From NCBI GenBank assembly GCA_032622095.1, contig CP136067.1, forward strand, positions 122,797,030 through 122,861,029: a stretch of DNA of 64,000 nt, given 5' to 3'. Position 1 is the stretch's first letter. Every line of letters starts with the position of its first letter. The notes beneath the pieces are model-generated. The model saw nothing but the letters and a program-made list of their open reading frames with translations, did not search any database and was not told the origin of the DNA. This document shows, piece by piece, positions 55,801-64,000 of the stretch. Source of the DNA: Siphonodentalium dalli (lineage: Eukaryota > Mollusca > Scaphopoda > Gadilida > Siphonodentaliidae). A program made the position numbers and the translations under genes.

Positions 55801-58800
55801 TACTGGTAAGAGAATGCATTGGGACAGGGTGGAGACTCACATATATACTGGTAAGAGAATGCATTGGGACCGGGTGGAGACTCACATATATACTGGTAAG
55901 AGAATGCATTGGGACCGGGTGGAGACTCACATATATACTGGTAAGAGAATGCATTGGGACCGGGTGGAGACTCACATATATACTGGTAAGAGAATGCATT
56001 GGGACAGGGTGGAGACTCACATATATACTGGTAAGAGAATGCATTGGGACAGGGTGGGAGACTCACATATATACTGGTAAGAGAATGCATTGGGACAGGG
56101 TGGAGACTCACATATATACTGGTAAGAGAATGCATTGGGACCGGGTGGAGACTCACATATATACTGGTAAGAGAATGCATTGGGACCGGGTGGAGACTCA
56201 CATATATACTGGTAAGAGAATGCATTGGGACCGGGTGGAGACTCACATATATACTGGTAAGAGAATGCATTGGGACAGGGTGGAGACTCACATATATACT
56301 GGTAAGAGAATGCATTGGGACCGGGTGGAGACTCACATATATACTGGTAAGAGAATGCACTGGGACAGGGTGGAGACTCACATATATACTGGTAAGAGAA
56401 TGCATTGGGACAGGGTGGAGACTCACATATATACTGGTAAGAAAATGCATTGGGACAGGGTGGAGACTCACATATATACTGGTAAGAGAATGCATTGGGA
56501 CAGGGTGGAGACTCACATATATACTGGTAAGAGAATGCATTGGGACCGGGTGGAGACTCACATATATAATGGTAAGAGAATGCATTGGGACAGGGTGGAG
56601 ACTCACATATATACTGGTAAGAGAATGCATTGGGACAGGGTGGAGACTCACATATATACTGGTAAGAGAATGCATTGGGACAGGGTGGGAGACTCACATA
56701 TATACTGGTCAGTGTTCGCGCTGGACCGAAAAAAAGTTTAGCCAAATGAAAATTTTATTAGCCAAATGAAAAAAACTTTAGCCAAATGTTTTTTAGCCAA
56801 ATTAAAAAAAACTATGGCCAAATTAAATAATCGTTTTCTGGTCGGTTCACAATTAATGACTAAAACGTCAAATCTAACAGACACAGGTAAAATACACAAT
56901 AATTTAACTAATTTTTATGAACTAGAAATAATTTTATATATATCATTTATTAAAAATTTATTAATCTTTATGTGAAAGAGTGATTGGGGGGGGGGGGGGG
57001 GGGGGGGGGGGTAACCAGGGATTGTCCTTCTTAATGTCATTAAATTTTTGTTTCATATCAATATCTTTTTTAAAATCATCAAATATTAATTATTCTTACG
57101 AAAATATTTAAGTGACATCTGGAAACTAATAACTTAATATTGTTACGACATTATCAAATTGCAATCTGTCATAAAAGCATGCATATTATTTTGAATGTAT
57201 CGGTATTGACGACAAATATATGTTTTGATTCACATTTGGCTGATTAAGCTATTGTCTTACACTTGGTGCTCATAAACCTTGGCCGTCATAAATACCATGT
57301 CATCATACACATGCATTGTGCAGGAGTCCCGTGAGTGACCAGACAGACAATGCGGGATTAGCGGATTAAATGTAAAATAATGATTTTTTGCTGTTTCGTG
57401 CAGAGTGACGGGTTTCCCTTTGTACTGTCCGCGATCGGGTTTCCCTTTATACAGTCGGCGATATATTCCCACTTACGATGTTTTCGGACTAGATCGTTCA
57501 CATCACAGAATTGAAAACCCACTTGCCAAAAATTCATGCTTTCAGTCTCCATTTGGGGTCAAAAAAAGTTTAGCCAAAAGTTTAGCCAAATGAAATTTTT
57601 ATTAGCCAAATTCGAAAAAGATTAGCCATTGGCTAATTTGGCTATCGACAGCGCGAACACTGATACTGGTAAGAGAATGCATTGGGACAGGGTGGAGACT
57701 CACATATATACTGGTAAGAGAATGCATTGGGACAGGGTTTTTGTAAAATTTCAGGAAGCACCAGTCATGGAAGGGTTATTAACCCTTTACCCAACAAACC
57801 GGCCAAAAACGGCCAAATAAAGCTGCAACAGCCTAAATTATCTTGGGTCTGTCTCAATAAAACCATACAAATATGGATATCATTGGAACCGGCTCATTGA
57901 CCACATTGTGATGGTTACAGTTATGCCCTGTGCCAATGCATTCTCTTATATATGCGAGGCGACCTATGGTCGACTCGCATATATAAGAGAATGCATTGGC
58001 ACAGGGCCGTTCTGTTGGGTAAAGGGCTAATTATCAAATTAATTTTAGAGATGATTTTCTTCACATTCACACATAGTACACAGTACTCTTGACGATAAGT
58101 TAACATTTTCTACCCTAAATGGATTTCCCCACTCAGTCATAAAAATATGCATTAGAAGGGTCTATTATTCATCTGGAGGGATGCACATGAATTATGAGCA
58201 GACAATAGAAAATGTAGAAGGAATCCTATTATAATATTCAGATAATATATCAACAAACGACCAATGGCCTTGTGCTATTTCTTCACAGTGACAGTGGCCC
58301 TGGCCCCATTCACAATAAGGGTAGGATAACAGATGCAACGATAGCCAGGTTTAGTCATATATGGCAAATTTTGGTACGCCGAAAAACAACACAACTTTTG
58401 TACCCTGTTGTTACGTCGGGTACATTGGTTACATTTCCTAAGAAAAAAAAAATAAAAGTAACAAATGTAACATTAACTAATAGGTAAAGTAACCAGAAGT
58501 AACCATTTGTACCCCGTGTACCCATGGTCCTGAAAGTAGTTCAGGAAATATTTTTTCTAAGTTTCTAAATTTGTGCTTATAAAATGTAACCAATGTAACC
58601 GACGTAACAACAGGGTACAAAAGTTGTGTTGTTTTGCTGCGTACCAAAATTAGACATATCTAGGTTTAGTCCCAAGTACGTTAACTTATGTGTGTTGCCA
58701 TTACAAGTTAAAGTCACCTGACCGTTTGCCTACACATACCGGTACATAGTTATTCCAATTATAATTTTGTGCAAGCCTGAGTTTAGTGTGCCTATCATTT

Positions 58801-61800
58801 GCAGAATGAGGTCCCCAGAGGGTGAATTTAGTGAAGCTATCCCGTATAGTGGGCTAGCAATAGCATAACTAAATTCACCCTCTGGGGACGTCACTCTGCT
58901 TAGGCCTCTGCCCTAATCTTCTCTGGAAAGTTGCTTTATTATCAAATTTCTATAGAAAATTATTCACATACATGTAGATTCTATTTCTTTTTTAGTTTAG
59001 TTTCTCTATATCCCCAAATTGGCAGATGACACATTGCATAATCGAGGTTCCCAATGGGTGAACATCACAATATTCACCATTTGAGAACTTCAATATGAGT
59101 CTATGTCTCCCATATCAGATGAGGCCCCAGAGGCTGAATTTGGTGAGGCTAGCCCACATAGCGGGATAGCATCACTAAATTCACCCTCTGGGGCCATTCT
59201 GCAAATGACAGGCACACTAAACTCAGGCTTGATTTTGTATCCAACGTGTAGCATACGGAACTTGCAGAAAAGAGGAATAATCCATCAATAACCAAATGAG
59301 TGACCAGCGCTATGCAGAATGGGAGAATGGGAATTACTGGCACAGGACAATCTTATTTTGAATTAAAGCGTGTCTGTCATTTGCAGAATGAGGTCCCCAG
59401 AGGGTGAATCATAGCGGGCTAGCATCACCAAATTCACCCTCTGTGGACCTCATTCTGCTAGGCCTCATCTTCTGGGAAGTATCTAAAGTTTTAAATTTAA
59501 TTTTGTTTTACAATTTCCTTCTGTGAAGTTTCTATATCCCCTAATTTTCAGAAGATAAAATGTGCCGAATGGGTGAACATCACCAATTTCAACTAGGGAA
59601 CTTCCATCTGATCATAGGTCTCCCATAGCAGTTGAGGCATAAGCAGAATGAGGTTCCCCGAGGGTGAATTTGGTGATGCTAGCCCAGCTTGCGGGATAGC
59701 ATCACTAAATTCACCCTCTGGGGACCTCAATCTGCAAATGACAGACACGCTATTTGCAGGCTTGATTTTGATGCAAGCCAATTACAGTTTTGGGAATGGC
59801 ACAGTTTAGGTCGTGCACAGGGATTAGCCCTGCCTGATTGGGTAGGAGCCCAGGCCTCTGCCTTTGGGAAATTTTAACACAACAGGGGTCTATTTGGCAA
59901 TTTTCAATCAGTTCAACAACTACAATGGGTTTAAAATATAGCAATGCCACATCTCCAACTGTGAATAATGAATAAAAACTGTTGACAAAATTTCATGTAA
60001 ATCTTGTGGATCCTCTTACAGAAATAAATATATTTGTTAAATTGGAAAATTTTAGATTAGAAATTGGGAAAATTGAGCTATTTTTGGCATTGGGAAATAG
60101 GGCTGGAAATCCCTGTGGCGAGTTACTAGATAAACGGCCAAACGCATCTATTTTATTTGGCATAACGAACAAATCATTCATTTCATATGTTGGGAGAAGT
60201 TTCATACTGACCTTAAGGGACTCTGGCTCATTTGTGTACGAGAAATGAAAATCACTCGTTTTTGGCCCCCGATGATTTGGCCTGTCATAAGTAATTAACT
60301 GTGATGTCTGGTTCTAAAACAGACAGATTAGCAATGTGAAGTACATGTAGTTATATTAATGATATAGCATAAATAGTAGTATGTCGTTAAATGGTTAGAC
60401 CCAGAAGAAATTGGTAACAATCCATTTTGGTCTCAAAATGTGCAGACTAGTTTGCACAACAAAATATATAAAATTCTCTTTGGAGAAATTCCAAATATTC
60501 AACATGGCATCCAAAATGGCAGTTGGTATCGTAAAATGATGAATTTCTGCAGTAGGTGGACCAACTAATGCAAATTTTTTAATAAATTGAAATATAAACG
60601 AACAATGTTTAGTAGTAATCCAAATATCTGTCCAAAAATGACCGCAAAATGAACTTTACATTTTGTGCAAAATTGAGTAGCTAGTCACATAAGAGTGAAC
60701 AAACGCTCGAATTATATGAGGAAGAATAATTGCAGATATTAAGAGAAACTTTTTATCATAGATGTCCGAACTCTCTCTCATTTGACGCAGTTTTATCTCT
60801 ACTCAGTGCTTATCTTGAATCATGTGATATATATATATGTGTGTGTGTGTAATTAAACAGCTAAAACTTAATTTAATAGGGATATATTGACCTACGGGGT
60901 GGAAATCACACATCACGTCATTCCCAGTTTACATGTATATGTTTGCTCGTAACAATGACTACCAGACATAAAATTATAGTAATCCTTTTCGCATACCATA
61001 AATGATTTGGTTTAAAGGTACTCAACCCGATAAAACTCCTCTCAATTACTATTTCAATGGCTTCGGGGGTCAAAAATATTTGATTCGAGTCGAGGAAGTC
61101 ACCCATCAAAGCTCAGATTTGTTAGATATCGATTTTAGAAATCTATTATTTTTCATTATCGGGAATTCTTTCTGGCCCAGAAGATAGTAAAAAATTCGTT
61201 ATTATTACCCACTTGATTATAGAGTTATCCATCCTTGTCTGTTTGAATAGAATTTTGGCGTAAAATCTCGAGCATGTTACCAAATTGACGGCAGTTATAA
61301 GTACTCATCTCGAGAACATAAGAATTTTCAAAAATCAATATCTAATGACTCTGAGCTTTGTTTGATGGGTTCCTCGACTAGAATCAAATATTTTTTACCC
61401 CCAAAGCCAAAGAAATAGTAATATAGGACCCTCTGATCGGATTGTTGTTGTTGGAATCTGTTGAGATGGGGACCCTCTTTACGGGTTGAGTACCTTTAAT
61501 ATGTTATTGTACTGACTTCTATGTGCAGTGTTATACGTCAGTTATCATGTTTCTTAATCCACGCATGTCGTGATAAATGATCCGGATGCAATGAGAGAAA
61601 ACAAACAGTGATGGCATTGAATTCATTGGATTTAGATAACAGTATCTCTACAAATACAAGATGGGTTGATTTTATGCTCTTAATTACATCCCATTTATTA
61701 GTTATATATGTTGCATGTTGTGGCGTTGATGGAAAAGAGACCCTACTGTGAGAAACCAAGCTATTTAACAGTGCGCTCTGGTGGCCGGCTAGAAGGGAGG

Positions 61801-62044
61801 TAATAAAATGTACTGATTTATTGTATCTCGGGAATGGTCCACTGTATAGGCTGATAGGCAAAACATTTCAAGGTTTTACTATCTTTACCTCAAAAACTCT
61901 GAGTTTAAGCCTGCCATTTGTAACTTTGAAGAATGTATCCTCTTGTTTTAGTATAGTAGGGTCGGTTCCAGATAGCTCCTTCGCTCTCTTGTTGAAATCG
62001 TCTAGCGATGAAATGCGAGCCTTAATTTCTACGTTTCTGGGCAT
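52727..62044 (-). CDS. CYTH-domain protein (CyaB/thiamine-triphosphatase fold), 4 exons, 179 residues
   Basis: Minus-strand exons 62044-61889, 60313-60212, 55264-55139 and 52882-52727 total 540 nt; all introns are phase 0 with GT-AG ends. The protein starts M-P-R-N-V-E-I-K-A-R, a variant of the CYTH E-x-E-x-K signature with Asn in the first position. Next come Q34-E-D-T-F-F and G44-R-L-K-L-R (phosphate-binding basic residues), then R-P-N and G-P-K, T111-R-I-H-V-D, and F124-M-E-L-E, which closes the metal-binding tunnel. The last exon has the C-terminal A-Y-M-D-L-I-L. CYTH enzymes bind triphosphates with divalent metals (adenylate cyclase class 2, thiamine triphosphatase). This subfamily in animals has no function that I can state. 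The length fits a single-domain member. Confidence 0.88.
53266..53508 (-). repeat. LINE 3' region, continuation beyond the family F insertion
   Basis: Minus-strand continuation of the LINE remnant at 53715-53935. It starts AGAGTTAAT, giving a natural stop three codons after the join, and passes through a GC-balanced block. It ends near AAAGTGCTATATAAAAATT, a form common at LINE/SINE 3' ends in invertebrates. Confidence 0.5.
53509..53714. mobile_element. Family F, copy 3, inserted in a LINE tail
   Basis: TTAA at 53509-53512 and 53711-53714, near-perfect hairpin. Joining the flanks through a single TTAA keeps the LINE frame open and leads to a stop codon three codons later, which supports precise TTAA insertion. 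Confidence 0.85.
53715..53935 (-). pseudogene. LINE remnant: reverse transcriptase C-terminus
   Basis: The minus strand reads P-S-K-N-L-K-T-N-G-D-R-A-F-D-S-Y-A-P-N-V, then W-N-S-L-R and L-T-E-F-K-S-V. This is the typical last segment of CR1/Jockey-like RT ORFs (G-D-R-A-F...A-P-x-x-W-N-x-L-P). Stops upstream (near 53915) show it is a 5'-truncated relic. It is of a different clade from the remnant at 7140. In CYTH intron 3, same strand as the gene. Confidence 0.65.
54452..54677. mobile_element. Family B copy with rearranged right end
   Basis: CAGTAATGCCCTAAATAATC to AGGGCATTATTG. Near 54606-54650 the right arm is interrupted and CTGAAAAATTACCCATAATT repeats in part. An 11-base G run lies outside, at 54723-54733. 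Confidence 0.72.
55139..55264 (-). CDS. CYTH exon 3
   Basis: Acceptor TTCTCTCTCACAG, donor GAG|GTACAT. Encodes T87 to E128 with V-K-K-T-R-W, H-T-R-I-H-V-D-D-V-E-G-L-G and F-M-E-L-E, the strongest CYTH match in the window. Confidence 0.9.
55603..56709. repeat. 45/46-bp tandem array, about 24 copies plus 2 beyond the insertion
   Basis: The unit is GGGTGGAGACTCACATATAT plus ACTGGTAAGAGAATGCATTG plus GGACA, 45 bases, or 46 where an extra G gives GTGGGAGAC. GGGACA and GGGACC types are interspersed. The unit derives from the family C stem (GGGAGACTCGCATATATAAG, AGAATGCATTGG), with CTGGTA replacing part of it. Because 45 is divisible by three and the units contain no stops in some frames, long repetitive open frames appear on both strands; I regard them as artefacts. 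Confidence 0.92.
56710..57662. mobile_element. hAT-like element, 953 bp, inserted in the 45-bp array
   Basis: Ends CAGTGTTCGCGCTGGACC and the complement of CGACAGCGCGAACACTG. The perfect 8-bp target duplication ATACTGGT (56702-56709, 57663-57670) comes from the array unit. Shares subterminal TTAGCCAAAT motifs and GGTTCACAATT with the element at 14162. A run of 26 G lies at 56986-57011. The minus-strand frame 57472-57257 is open for 71 codons but unrecognised. Confidence 0.85.
57663..57740. repeat. Last two units of the 45-bp array
   Basis: Continuation of the array after the hAT-like insertion; the array then joins the family C right end at GGGACAGGGTTTTTGTAAAA. Confidence 0.85.
57779..58030. 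mobile_element. Family C2, copy 2, opposite orientation, right next to family C
   Basis: TTAACCCTTTACCCAACAAA to GTTGGGTAAAGGGCTAA. It is the reverse complement of the copy at 45141 lacking one of its two hairpins; the C2-specific block with AACAGCCTAAATTATCTTGG and ACATTGTGATGGTTACAG is present. Confidence 0.76.
58357..58661. mobile_element. Long-TIR foldback element with 10-bp target duplication (MULE-like MITE)
   Basis: Inverted arms of about 80 bases (AAATTTTGGTACGCCGAAAA with CAACACAACTTTTGTACCCT, then GTTACGTCGGGTACATTGGT). AGGTTTAGTC is duplicated at 58347-58356 and 58662-58671. Long inverted repeats with a 9-10 bp duplication are the hallmark of Mutator-like elements. A MULE transposase relic is present at the left edge of the window, but no link is shown. 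In CYTH intron 2. Confidence 0.72.
58772..59231. mobile_element. Family A, full copy of the longer spacer subtype
   Basis: CAAGCCTGAGTTTAGTGTGC to GGCACACTAAACTCAGGCTTG; the spacer has TTTCTATAGAAAATTATTCA. The third arm lacks the GAATGAGGT step. Confidence 0.78.
59361..59764. mobile_element. Family A, full copy of the AGAAGATAAA spacer subtype
   Basis: The left end has decayed (GAATTAAAGCGTGTCTGTCA); the right end CAGACACGCTATTTGCAGGC is intact. It lies 130 bases from the previous copy in the same intron. Confidence 0.73.
60212..60313 (-). CDS. CYTH exon 2
   Basis: Acceptor CTGTCTGTTTTAG, donor AAG|GTCAGT. Encodes N53-Q-T-S-Q-L-I-T-Y-D-R-P-N, then G-P-K-T-S-D and E-P-E-S-L-K86, matching the CYTH strand pair with R-P and G-P-K-T-S. 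Confidence 0.88.
60314..61011. other. CYTH intron 1, mostly unremarkable; TA/TG microsatellite
   Basis: A (TA)n(TG)n tract lies at about 60827-60850. Apart from that, no repeat family or exon is seen. Confidence 0.45.
61012..61499. mobile_element. Family D, copy 5
   Basis: TTAAAGGTACTCAACCCGAT to GGGTTGAGTACCTTTAA. Both ends carry the GGCTTCGGGGGTCAAAAATA / TTTTTTACCCCCAAAGCC stem, so arms are longer than in copies 3 and 4. In CYTH intron 1. Confidence 0.74.
61889..62044 (-). CDS. CYTH exon 1 (coding part): start and triphosphate-binding strand
   Basis: ATG at 62044-62042; 52 codons to donor GAG|GTAAAG. V-E-I-K-A-R and Q-E-D-T-F-F, then N-G-R-L-K-L-R-V-F are CYTH motifs. Upstream, TCTATTGTTTACAG ending at 62073 looks like an acceptor 28 bases before the ATG, so a separate leader exon is likely. 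Confidence 0.88.
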
Positions 62045-62164
62045 TTCACCAATAGTTACAGAGAAGCAGTATCTGTAAACAATAGAAGAGAAAAATGTCA
62101 GTGAAAGTTGGACAAATTCGAGTGATTTATGAATCTTCTATCAACACATGGTTCACAAAAAATA

Positions 62165-62306
62165 CAGTAATGCCCTAAATAATCGACTCCTTAATCACAG
62201 TGAGAGCATTCCGATGAATGGCAACAAGCCATATTTCCGACTAAATCGTGAAAAATTACCCATAATTCTGCTGTGGTTAAGGAGTCGATTATTTAGGGCA
62301 TTACTG
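62165..62306. mobile_element. Family B copy with left arm mostly deleted
   Basis: CAGTAATGCCCTAAATAATC and CTCCTTAATCACAGTGAG join to the complete right arm ending AGGGCATTACTG; TA on both sides. About 130 bases upstream of CYTH exon 1, so it may lie in or near the promoter. Confidence 0.74.
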
Positions 62307-62440
62307 TAGATAAAGTGGACAATCAAATGAATGGATAAACAAGAGGTGGCATCAGAGATGATGTGTCTCGTTTTCGGTGGCTTACCGCCGGTGGCTACCA
62401 CCAATTGGTGTGCATCAGTATCGGTAGACTAATTAATAGG

Positions 62441-63440
62441 TAAAATCGAAAAATGACTAATTAAGGGCCATAACTCTATCAAATTTTATCGGGCCAGGCT
62501 GGTTTTCGAACTCGTCCGAAATATTCTTGGCAAGTATGTCTATTCCAAACTTTAAACAAATCGGAGGACGTTTGTTGAAGTTATCGCGCTAAAAATTCAC
62601 GAAAAATGACTAATTAAGGGCCATAACTCTATCAAATTTTTCGAACTCGTCCAGGATATTATTGGAAGACACTTATATACCAAATTTTAGTTGAATCGGA
62701 TGACGTTTGTTGAAGTTATCGCGCTAACGAGCTCAAAATTCGTACAAAATGACTACTTAAGGACCATAACTCTATCAAATTTTATCGGACCGGGCCGGTT
62801 TTCTAACTCGTCCGAGGTATTCTTGGGAGACACCTATATACCAAATTTCAATCAAATCGGATAACGTTTGTTGAAGTTATCGCGCTAACGAGCTGAAAAT
62901 TCGTGAAAAATGACTAATTAAGGGCCATAACTCTATCAAATTTTATCGGACCTGGCCGGTTTTCGAACTCGACCGAGATATTCTTGGGAGACACCTATAT
63001 TCCAAATTTCAATCAAATCGGATAACGTTTGTTGAAGTTATCGCACTAACGAGCTGAAAATTCGTGAAAAATGACTAATTAAGGGCCATAACTCTATCAA
63101 ATTTTATCGGACCAGGCCGATTTTCGAACTCGTCTGAGATATTCTTGGGAGACACCTATATACCAAATTTCAATCGAATCAGATAACGTTTGTTGAAGTT
63201 GTTGCGCTAACGAGCCTAAAATCAGTGAAAAATGGCAAAGGGCCATAACTCTGTAATAAATGTGTGGACGAACCCGATTTTTTGTCTGCAGCTTACGTGC
63301 ATGAATATGTACTCACACACCAAAATTTGTTTTGATCCGTCAATAAACGGTTGAGTTAAAAGCAAAACACGCCGCCCGTCCGCCGCCCGCCCACGTCCCT
63401 CATCAAACTATAAGTCGAGTTTTGGAAAAAAACTCGACTA
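62441..63440. repeat. Dispersed repeat class L, about six ~160-bp tandem units
   Basis: TTAAGGGCCATAACTCTATC recurs near 62459, 62614, 62757, 62918, 63079 and (diverged) 63238. Units also carry TTTCGAACTCGTCCGA and ACGTTTGTTGAAGTTATCGC. The block ends with GCCCGTCCGCCGCCCGCC and a hairpin AGTCGAGTTTTGG / AAACTCGACT. Non-coding. Confidence 0.65.
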
Positions 63441-63487
63441 ATAAATTATAAAGAAATAGTTGGCAAAAAATATAAAAGAAAACAAAG

Positions 63488-63612
63488 CAAGTCTGAGTTT
63501 AGTGTGCCTATCATTTGCAAAATGAGTTCCCCAGAGGGTGAATTTAGTGATGCTATCCCACTAGCGTCACCAAATTCACCCTATGGGGACGTCATTCTGC
63601 ATGGCCTCATCA
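63488..63612. mobile_element. Family A, left hairpin only
   Basis: CAAGTCTGAGTTTAGTGTGC through TATGGGGACGTCATTCTGCA; the rest is missing after GGCCTCATC. Confidence 0.68.
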
Positions 63613-64000
63613 TGCTCCTGATTCTACCATTCATTGCGTCAGACATATTGTATGTTACCTTTGAGACAAGTGTTAGAAAAGCACTTAAAAAACAGACAAA
63701 AAAGAAGACTCTTAACTTTGCTATAACCCGCTCGTTCACTGTTATAACCCGGTCCCGGCGAATAATGCAGTTGCTAGATACGTATTATTTTGCAAAATCG
63801 GCCATTTCCGTTAAGCTAGTACTGTTTTTCTGTTAAGCTAGTACTGGTATCATTTGACAATAACCATGAGATGATTGTTTGGTGATTTTAATTTAATAAA
63901 TGGACTGTATTGCGCTGCTACATATTAGACCCCGAAGCCACGACAACTAGTTTCCACGGCTGGCTCAACCAATTTTCGTGGCTGGTTATCTAGCTAAGCA
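63613..64000. other. No gene recognised at the right edge
   Basis: A short direct duplication TTAAGCTAGTACTG (63811 and 63833) is visible. No exon or known repeat. Confidence 0.4.

Larger units (their letters stand above)
55349..57778. mobile_element. Family C element enlarged by a tandem array and a hAT-like insertion
   Basis: The left end TTAACCATTTCATGACGGGA and first hairpin (to about 55515) and the right end ACCAGTCATGGAAGGGTTA (57757-57777) belong to one family C copy. Between them are an 85-base unrelated piece (with CCACGGCAAATTTAGTGCTG), about 26 tandem units and a 953-bp insertion. Order of events by nesting: MITE, array growth, hAT insertion. Confidence 0.72.

Noticed and set aside
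55656-56741. Long repetitive open frames (up to 352 codons) on both strands
   Set aside because: They arise only because the tandem unit is 45 bases and has stop-free frames. Both strands and several frames are open at once, and the 46-base units switch frame. There is no start or splice context.
57257-57552. Minus-strand open frames with Cys/His residues inside the hAT-like element
   Set aside because: Cys/His spacing suggested a zinc finger, but no known pattern is complete and the sister element at 14162 lacks the frame.
59982-60248. 88-codon plus-strand open frame
   Set aside because: It overlaps CYTH exon 2 on the opposite strand, which has clear splice sites and a domain match.

Overview
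The window is AT-rich animal nuclear DNA. It has long introns with GT-AG boundaries and dense palindromic DNA transposons, LINE and LTR remnants, and minisatellites. The repeat style suggests a marine lophotrochozoan, most likely a bivalve mollusc; this is inference, and no marker here fixes the species.

Two protein genes could be assembled from the sequence. (1) On the + strand, 6568-43140, lies a 17-exon NIMA-related (Nek) protein kinase of 483 residues. Exon lengths sum to 1452 nt and every exon phase fits its neighbours. The kinase domain occupies roughly residues 5-265 and is followed by an acidic tail. (2) On the - strand, 62044-52727, lies a 4-exon CYTH-domain protein (CyaB/thiamine-triphosphatase fold) of 179 residues, all introns in phase 0. 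The genes point towards each other with about 9.6 kb between their stop codons. Nothing suggests they work together. Both have a splice-acceptor-like sequence just upstream of the start codon, so each probably has a leader exon that I could not place.

Layout: 1-960, broken MULE-type transposase running off the left edge. 961-6516, repeats, including a possible 2.3 kb element with terminal inverted repeats. 6517-43262, kinase gene, its introns filled with mobile elements (palindromic families A, B, C, D, E, F; hAT-like elements; a solo LTR; a LINE tail). Intron 12 opens with a 29-bp tandem array that repeats the exon end plus its splice donor 12 more times. Intron 16 holds a 3.9 kb, 44-bp minisatellite of about 89 copies. 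43263-52726, intergenic, with a threefold tandem duplication at 45.7-47.0 kb and a compact perfect-hairpin element at 47.6 kb. 52727-62072, CYTH gene; its intron 2 holds a 45-bp array grown inside a TTAA-flanked MITE and later hit by a hAT-like insertion, plus a MULE-like foldback element. 62073-64000, a family B copy, a roughly 160-bp tandem repeat block and a broken family A copy.

Repeat family letters are my own labels, defined at the first copy of each. No rRNA, convincing tRNA or CRISPR array was seen.
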